From Ruminococcaceae bacterium UBA1767 (GTDB taxonomy: Bacteria > Bacillota > Clostridia > Oscillospirales > Acutalibacteraceae): a stretch of DNA of 29,103 bases. The stretch is from contig DCGX01000024.1 of NCBI GenBank assembly GCA_002315505.1, forward strand, positions 1 through 29,103, in the 5' to 3' direction. The notes beneath the pieces were generated by a model. The model ran no database searches, was not told where the DNA came from, and saw only the letters and a list, made by a program, of their open reading frames with translations. This document shows, piece after piece, positions 24,948 through 29,103 of this stretch. The position numbers and the translations under genes are program-made. Every line of letters starts with the position of its first letter. Position 1 is the stretch's first letter.

Positions 24948-26717
24948 TTAATTTGCTTCATCATAGATTGCTCTTGCTTTCTGCTTCGGTATAACAAGAT
25001 AGCGTCTGTTCTTGCCGCCGAAGCTGTGCTGAACCGTGTTCTTTCCGTCGTTGCCTTTGATGAGTAATTTCTCTGCATCAAGTGCTTTCAGCAATGCTTT
25101 TTCACCGATTGTAAACGACTCTCCCTGTTCACCGCAGAACCGTCTGACCTCCTTATGAGCGAGTGCGGAATGGAAATAATAGTATTCATCATCCTCGTAC
25201 CCGATGCAGTTTGCCGGAGTATAATCGTCAAAGGTTGCTCCGCATTTTTTGAGATTTATGCGTTCACTTTCAAGCATTGAAATCAGCTTGCATAAGAATT
25301 TATGAGCCGGCTGATCAATGATTGTCTGTGTCTCACGCCTGCCTGCAATATCAACAAGAATGTCGGTAAACATATTGAGAAATTCATTTTTACTTTCCTT
25401 ATTGCAGACATTTTTATCAACGAAAAAGTCAAGCATAAATTCATATCCCATATACAGAGATACGAGGTCGTCAACGAGTCTGTCGCGTATAATCATTCTC
25501 TTTTCGGCAAGTAATTTATTCAGTTTTATTCTTGTATCATTGAATTTTTCTCCGAGCAATTTCACAAACCCATCTTCATCGGAAAGATAGGTTTCTTTTA
25601 TCCATTCGGTATAATTGAACATACATGCCGACAGTATTCCTTCGGAAGCATAGTGCTGATAGTAGGTAAGCATATCGTTGTTTATGCTTGTCGGGTTAAG
25701 CTCAAGCGGAATATATCTTGCCGTTCCGCTCTCACCTACATCAGGTAAAAACTCTGCCGTAAATATTGCGTTGGCCTTCGGATACCGTGTCTGCATAAGC
25801 GTGGATTTTGAATTTAATCTTTGCCTTCCGCAGCGGTTTCCGAATGCACGGAGCAGTATCTGAATGATACCCGTCATTGTATATTCATCGCTTTTCTGAC
25901 TCGGGTGAAAGTCATCAACAACAGTTAAAACATCCTTTAATGAGCCGGTGTTGTAGATGATACTGTTTGCCGTATCACGGAACGAAAGAGGTAAATCCGT
26001 GTTTGAAAACCTGCCGAAAAAGGAAAGTATCAGAGCCGCAAGCGTGCTCTTTTTAGAGCCTGTTTTTCCGTAAAGCATCAATACTGTTTTGGGCTCGCAC
26101 TGTGCTTCGTGAAGAAATGAATTGAGCGGCGAAAGGAACACAAACGATAAAAGCGGCTGCATAATTTCATTCGGAGCAACATTACAGATAAGCATAAAAA
26201 TATCTGCATATTCCTTTTCGGTAAGCTCACGTCTGCTGAACTGATAGCTTTGTAGTTTACCCTCAAGATGAACTTCATTGTCACTGTCACCGGGCATTAG
26301 GAAAACATATTCGTCATTTTTCTTATACCAACCGGTGGTTGAATAATCCTCATTTTTCGGGGCATACTTACTTGTAGATTGAATTGCATAGCGTATTCTG
26401 TCCTTAATACCTCCGCCGGGAACAATGTTGCAGTCGAAACTCCAATTCTGACGAACCCAAATCATTTTGTCAAAATCGTCGTTCGTTACCGTTATCTCGG
26501 GTAACGGATTGCCGTATGAGTCAAAGCCTGCAAGCTTAACCTTTGTGTTTGTATCGTATCCGTCAAAGGTTGTAACCTGCGAGCTGATATACGGAACGAA
26601 ATTACACAGCTCAATAAATTCCGGCTCGTTCTTTTTCATAACATAAAATCCGAGTCGGTTTTCCTCTATTCCGTAAGGAAGAGGCAGTTCGATTTCATCG
26701 GGACTGTTAAACCTCAT
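24948..26717 (-). CDS. DUF927-like P-loop protein, probable replicative helicase of the element
   Basis: 589 residues. The central P-loop at 217-225 is GKTGSKKST, where the usual glycine before the lysine is replaced by lysine. It is followed by Walker B-like DVLTVVDD (262-269) and FRDTANSIIYNTG, IFTAEFLP. This resembles DUF927/SF3-like helicases carried beside relaxases in Gram-positive mobile elements. The C-terminus (about 500-589) has a winged-helix look (GEKALLKALDAEKLLIKG). No primase domain is present in the N-terminus. The gene likely opens element DNA for replication. GGGAGGTG precedes the ATG, and a four-half-site palindrome lies 34-65 bases upstream. Confidence 0.65.
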   Translation of the reverse strand: MRFNSPDEIELPLPYGIEENRLGFYVMKKNEPEFIELCNFVPYISSQVTTFDGYDTNTKVKLAGFDSYGNPLPEITVTNDDFDKMIWVRQNWSFDCNIVPGGGIKDRIRYAIQSTSKYAPKNEDYSTTGWYKKNDEYVFLMPGDSDNEVHLEGKLQSYQFSRRELTEKEYADIFMLICNVAPNEIMQPLLSFVFLSPLNSFLHEAQCEPKTVLMLYGKTGSKKSTLAALILSFFGRFSNTDLPLSFRDTANSIIYNTGSLKDVLTVVDDFHPSQKSDEYTMTGIIQILLRAFGNRCGRQRLNSKSTLMQTRYPKANAIFTAEFLPDVGESGTARYIPLELNPTSINNDMLTYYQHYASEGILSACMFNYTEWIKETYLSDEDGFVKLLGEKFNDTRIKLNKLLAEKRMIIRDRLVDDLVSLYMGYEFMLDFFVDKNVCNKESKNEFLNMFTDILVDIAGRRETQTIIDQPAHKFLCKLISMLESERINLKKCGATFDDYTPANCIGYEDDEYYYFHSALAHKEVRRFCGEQGESFTIGEKALLKALDAEKLLIKGNDGKNTVQHSFGGKNRRYLVIPKQKARAIYDEAN

Positions 26718-26750
26718 TGCTTTTTCACCTCCCTGTGTTTGTTATTTTTG

Positions 26751-26782
26751 GTGCTACATGTGCTATATAGCACTTACAGCAC
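26751..26782. promoter_or_regulatory. nested palindrome of four GTGCT half-sites
   Basis: GTGCT-N4-GTGCT-N4-AGCAC-N4-AGCAC: two direct half-sites facing two inverted ones, each 9 bases apart, with the perfect core GTGCTATATAGCAC. It looks like an operator or iteron array directly ahead of the helicase gene. Confidence 0.7.
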
Positions 26783-26813
26783 TTAATTTTTTCATAGACC
26801 AATAAGCAATCAT
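26763..26813 (-). CDS. possible 16-residue leader peptide
   Basis: ATG overlaps the stop of the 43-residue frame (ATGA); it ends at TAG inside the palindrome. Product MIAYWSMKKLSAVSAI. Could be a leader peptide or chance. Confidence 0.25.
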   Translation of the reverse strand: MIAYWSMKKLSAVSAI

Positions 26814-26941
26814 TCCTTTACTTTGAATTTGTTTCCTGTCTCTTGGCGTTTTCGCTGAGAGACTTTTTTCATTGTTATCTCGTCCTTCCCGAAAAATGTG
26901 TCGCAGTATTCTTTTTTACAAAACACCTCCTTAAAATTCAT
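26810..26941 (-). CDS. possible 43-residue basic protein
   Basis: The frame runs from ATG at 26941 to TGA: MNFKEVFCKKEYCDTFFG, then a strongly basic end (MKKVSQRKRQ, FKVKE). Part of the start region reads AAGGAGGTG, so an alternative reading is a ribosome site for an internal start. Two cysteines and many lysines would suit a small nucleic-acid-binding protein. Its end is coupled to a 16-residue frame, and the helicase gene follows. No homologue recognised. Confidence 0.35.
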   Translation of the reverse strand: MNFKEVFCKKEYCDTFFGKDEITMKKVSQRKRQETGNKFKVKE

Positions 26942-27200
26942 CTCAGGCTGCTGTTAAAAACATGCCTTTTTGGTGCCGATTTTGACGATTTTTTCCTCTG
27001 TAAGCCGTTTAATTTTCAAGGGAATATACTTTCATTGACATAGGATTAAAACGCTCAAAACAGGCTTTTGATGAAAAAACAGCCGCCACCGTTTTTGTCT
27101 TTTCAGTTAAATTTTTTTGCCGTTGCATCCTTAACATTCCTGCAGGTAATCCTCATATTTCTATGGGCACTGTGCAGTTTCCGGATATTTCAATTCAGAA
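26942..27200. other. non-coding, nothing recognised
   Basis: About 260 bases, T-rich on the plus strand, with no convincing frame, terminator or repeat. It would be the 3' flank of a minus-strand transcript from the repeated RNA region. Confidence 0.5.
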
Positions 27201-27345
27201 CGCTCCGCTGCCTTGCGGCAGTATCATGGCGGGTTGTGTGATAAGGACGGTCATTCAGTTGTAAAGTGCCTTCACTTATTGGGACAAAAATGGTCTGAAA
27301 AGTGCAGTGTTTCTCTGAATGTTTACAATTTGTTTACGATTTCAT
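27200..27345 (-). ncRNA. third, shorter relative of the repeated RNA leader
   Basis: Minus strand order: two GTAAACA words 11 bases apart (27320-27337), ATTTTTGTCC, hairpin AAGTG-AAGG-CACTT (27264-27277), then ACAACTGAAT. This is the same order as in copy A. It is followed by CTGCC-GCAA-GGCAG (27208-27221), a GNRA-capped hairpin. The long body of copies A and B is missing. Confidence 0.45.
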
Positions 27346-27390
27346 GAGTTTTCAACAGAAAACTATTGTTTAAGGTGGTTTATGAAACAT

Positions 27391-27936
27391 CGCCGTATTT
27401 ATTACAGCCCCCGGCGGCGCAAAAAGGGTGCAGTTATCCCGTACTCTTTTTGCAGGGGAGATCCGGAGTAACCTCTCAGCATAAATACCGCGACTCTTTT
27501 CCACGGTAATGAGGCATCATATATGGCATAGTGTGTATCAATTCCAACCCATAACGACCATATCCCGGATTTGCACCGGGCCGTTCTTCACGGAAGTATC
27601 ATTATCCCCGTGTCAGCGTCGTGGCTTGCAAAGCGATGCTGTAATGCCGCTTCGTCCAACACACAGCTTGTCGCTCGCTCCTTACGGAGGTCTTGGCGGC
27701 TGTGCCTGGCAGCTCGACTGACCGGGATTTACCTCGGGATCCCCTATATTCAGTTGTCAAGGTGCATCGGGAAAATTTATCCCCTCACTTTATATCGGAC
27801 ATTTTTTGGGGAATTCACAACCTCGGAATTTCGTTGTTTACAAAATGTTTACATTTTGTGGAACGCGAGGAAATCCTCTCTACTTTATTACTGGACATTT
27901 TTGGATCCTCGTACGAAAGATTTTTCGATATTTTCA
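27391..27936 (-). ncRNA. large structured RNA candidate, copy A
   Basis: The conserved body covers 27391-27765 and the leader reaches to about 27936. On the minus strand: a leader hairpin (27769-27784, GGGGA/TTCCC), the motif GCACCTTGACAACTGAATA, a GTAA-capped stem CTCC/GGAG (27678-27689), CGAAGCG/CGCTTTG, CCGT/ACGG, CCCGG/CCGGG, ACCGTG/CGCGGT, a stem GCAAAAAG/CTTTTTGC, and a closing CGCCG/CGGCG. Compared with copy B there are about ten differences in the first 223 aligned bases, several keeping pairing. Its leader holds an extra partial duplication (27867-27902) and a 20-base palindrome (27840-27859). I do not recognise the family. It reads toward the helicase operon. Confidence 0.6.
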
Positions 27937-28052
27937 GTTTTTTAACTTTTTCATTTGCCATGTCTTGAAAAAAGTCCTCCCATTACTGTATTGCTGACTT
28001 TTTTTAGTTTTACAACCCAAAAAATACTTAAAAAGTTCCCTCGTTTCTTATC

Positions 28053-28511
28053 CGCCGTATTTATTACAGCCCCCGGCGGGCGCAAAAAGGATGCAGTTAT
28101 CCCGTACGCTTTTTGCAGGGGAGATCCGGAGTAACCTCTCAGCATAAATACCGCGACTCTTTTCCACGGTAAAGAGGCATCATATATAGCGTAGTGGGTA
28201 TCAATTTCCAACCCATAACGACCATATCCCGGATTCTCACCGGGCCGTTCTTCACGGAAGTATCATTATCCCCGTCCTCATTAGTGTCATGGCTTGCGAA
28301 GCATGCTGTCATTTCGCTTCGTCCAAACGCACATAACTGATCGCTCGCTCCTTTCGGAGGTCATGGCGGCTGTGCCTGGCAGCTCGGCTAACCGGGGTCT
28401 ACCTCGGGATCTCCTATATTCAGTTGTCAAGGTGCGTCGAGAGATTTCGCTCTCTATTTATATAGATTTTTTTACGGCGCTCGTACAGAAAAATTTTTTA
28501 AAAATTTTCAG
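28053..28511 (-). ncRNA. large structured RNA candidate, copy B
   Basis: Body 28053-28435, leader to about 28511. The architecture matches copy A: leader hairpin 28439-28454 (GAGAG/CTCTC) and the same motif at 28413-28435. The stem CTCC/GGAG is capped here by GAAA instead of GTAA (28348-28359), and CGAAGC/GCTTCG is kept although its bases shift. GNRA loops only exist when read on the minus strand, which fixes the orientation. A frame of 86 codons crosses it (27951-28211, minus) but does not survive in copy A, so coding is unlikely. The homology of A and B continues upstream through CTGAAAAT ... GTACGAG. Confidence 0.6.
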
Positions 28512-28632
28512 ATTATCTAAAAAGCTTGTAAAATAACGTTTTTTTAGCATTTCTGTTTTTGATTTTTTCTTGTAAAATCGCCGAATTTGTGATAAAATGA
28601 AAATCAGTCATATTACGATAGGATTGATTTAC

Positions 28633-29103
28633 GTGAAATTTGATTTATCAAAAGATATTGCCCACATAGCGGAAGAATGGAATCAGGTTTGTTTTGACAA
28701 AGAAACTCCATATAAAGACATGTTTATTATCTATGGCCCGAAAGGCAGTGAAAAAACAAAGGCGGCGCAGGAACTTGCCCGTTCCCGCGCCGGAGTTTTC
28801 TATTTTTCTTTTTCGGGTTTGACATACGGCGAAGCCGTTCAAAGCTTTATTCGCACTTACCTTTCCGAAAGAACTGATATTACAACAATAACAGATGCCG
28901 TCGATGATTTTATGAAGAAGCGCTCAGGCAAGCATACACTCATTATCCTTGAGGATGAAAATAATGACGCTATGAATGAATGTGATAAACAGTTCAGTCG
29001 TTATATAAACGAGAAGCACACCATAGTACTGTGCAATATCTGCAAAGAAGATGACTATGCTTATCATTCAGTGCGGATTTGGCGTCGCTCGATTGCTGAG
29101 TTT
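28633..29103 (+). CDS. ATPase-like protein with degenerate P-loop (3' end outside window)
   Basis: 157 codons to the window edge. Start taken at GTG (28633) behind AGGATTGATTTAC; an in-frame ATG at 28597 would add 12 residues. The N-terminus reads KFDLSKDIAHIAEEWNQV, then FIIYGPKGSEKTKAAQELA: a Walker A-like loop in which the last glycine is glutamate. A Walker B-like HTLIILEDEN follows near 110. It looks like the single-domain P-loop ATPases common in Firmicutes genomes and mobile DNA. The role is unknown, and whether it belongs to the element cannot be decided. The upstream stretch is divergent from RNA copy B. Confidence 0.7.
   Translation, partial: MKFDLSKDIAHIAEEWNQVCFDKETPYKDMFIIYGPKGSEKTKAAQELARSRAGVFYFSFSGLTYGEAVQSFIRTYLSERTDITTITDAVDDFMKKRSGKHTLIILEDENNDAMNECDKQFSRYINEKHTIVLCNICKEDDYAYHSVRIWRRSIAEF

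Noticed and set aside
24869..25081. A 70-codon minus-strand frame across the helicase end and the oriT gap
   Set aside because: It overlaps the helicase C-terminus out of frame, has no clear ribosome site, and its end coincides with the hairpins.
27743..27765. TTGACA within the conserved motif as a -35 promoter element
   Set aside because: No -10-like hexamer occurs at 16-19 bases downstream in either copy.
27951..28211. An 86-codon minus-strand frame through RNA copy B, and several plus-strand frames through copies A and B (27509-27997, 28294-28536)
   Set aside because: Frames are not kept between the two near-identical copies because of small indels, starts lack ribosome sites, and the conserved stems and GNRA loops explain the conservation better.
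27391..28435. Group I or II intron, RNase P RNA, tmRNA or a CRISPR array as explanation for the repeats
   Set aside because: No domain V-like stem, no intron protein, no tmRNA or RNase P signature sequences, and only two long copies without short regular spacers.

Overview
The window looks like chromosomal DNA of a low-GC, anaerobic, Gram-positive gut Clostridium relative (Ruminococcus-like Oscillospiraceae). This is inferred from AT-rich codon use, strong AGGAGG-type ribosome binding sites, a rubrerythrin, RemB/DUF370, DUF951, an SRP RNA beside dnaX, and many TTGNNN-17-TATAAT promoters. No rRNA or tRNA gene was seen.

Region 1 (1-6910) is a replication and recombination core. After the end of a rubrerythrin gene come, all on the minus strand, dnaX, a family 2 glycosyltransferase, ebfC, recR, a DnaA-box cluster with a DnaA-trio-like element, dnaN, an S4-domain gene, recF and remB. 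The SRP RNA gene lies just upstream of dnaX. In Bacillus the dnaX-recR and dnaN-recF-remB blocks are separate and dnaA precedes dnaN. Here they are joined, no dnaA is present, and an origin-like sequence separates recR from dnaN.

Region 2 (6985-20065) is ordinary chromosome. It holds a DedA/VTT membrane protein with a GT4 glycosyltransferase; dTDP-glucose 4,6-dehydratase; a DUF2238-like membrane protein followed by a 31-residue one-helix microprotein and a secreted CHAP/Ig-like/fibronectin protein; an M18 aminopeptidase; a DUF951-prfA-Sua5::CoaE fusion operon; an S1-domain protein; and a PHP phosphoesterase with an unrecognised partner.

Region 3 (about 20100 to beyond 26900, possibly to the window edge) is an integrative mobilizable element on the minus strand. 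It carries a large serine recombinase, a 56-residue protein, ParB, a MOB-type relaxase, MobC, a putative oriT and a replicative-helicase-like P-loop protein. A four-half-site palindrome lies directly in front of the helicase gene.

Region 4 (26942-28596) contains no convincing protein gene. It carries two near-identical copies, about 375-385 bases each, of what appears to be a large structured RNA read from the minus strand toward the helicase, mobilization and integrase genes. Each copy is preceded by a leader hairpin whose arms show compensatory base changes between copies, and by a shared GCACCTTGACAACTGAATA motif. A third, shorter relative lies at about 27200-27345. I do not recognise this family, and it is the most novel signal in the window. 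A partial ATPase-like gene with a degenerate P-loop runs off the right edge.
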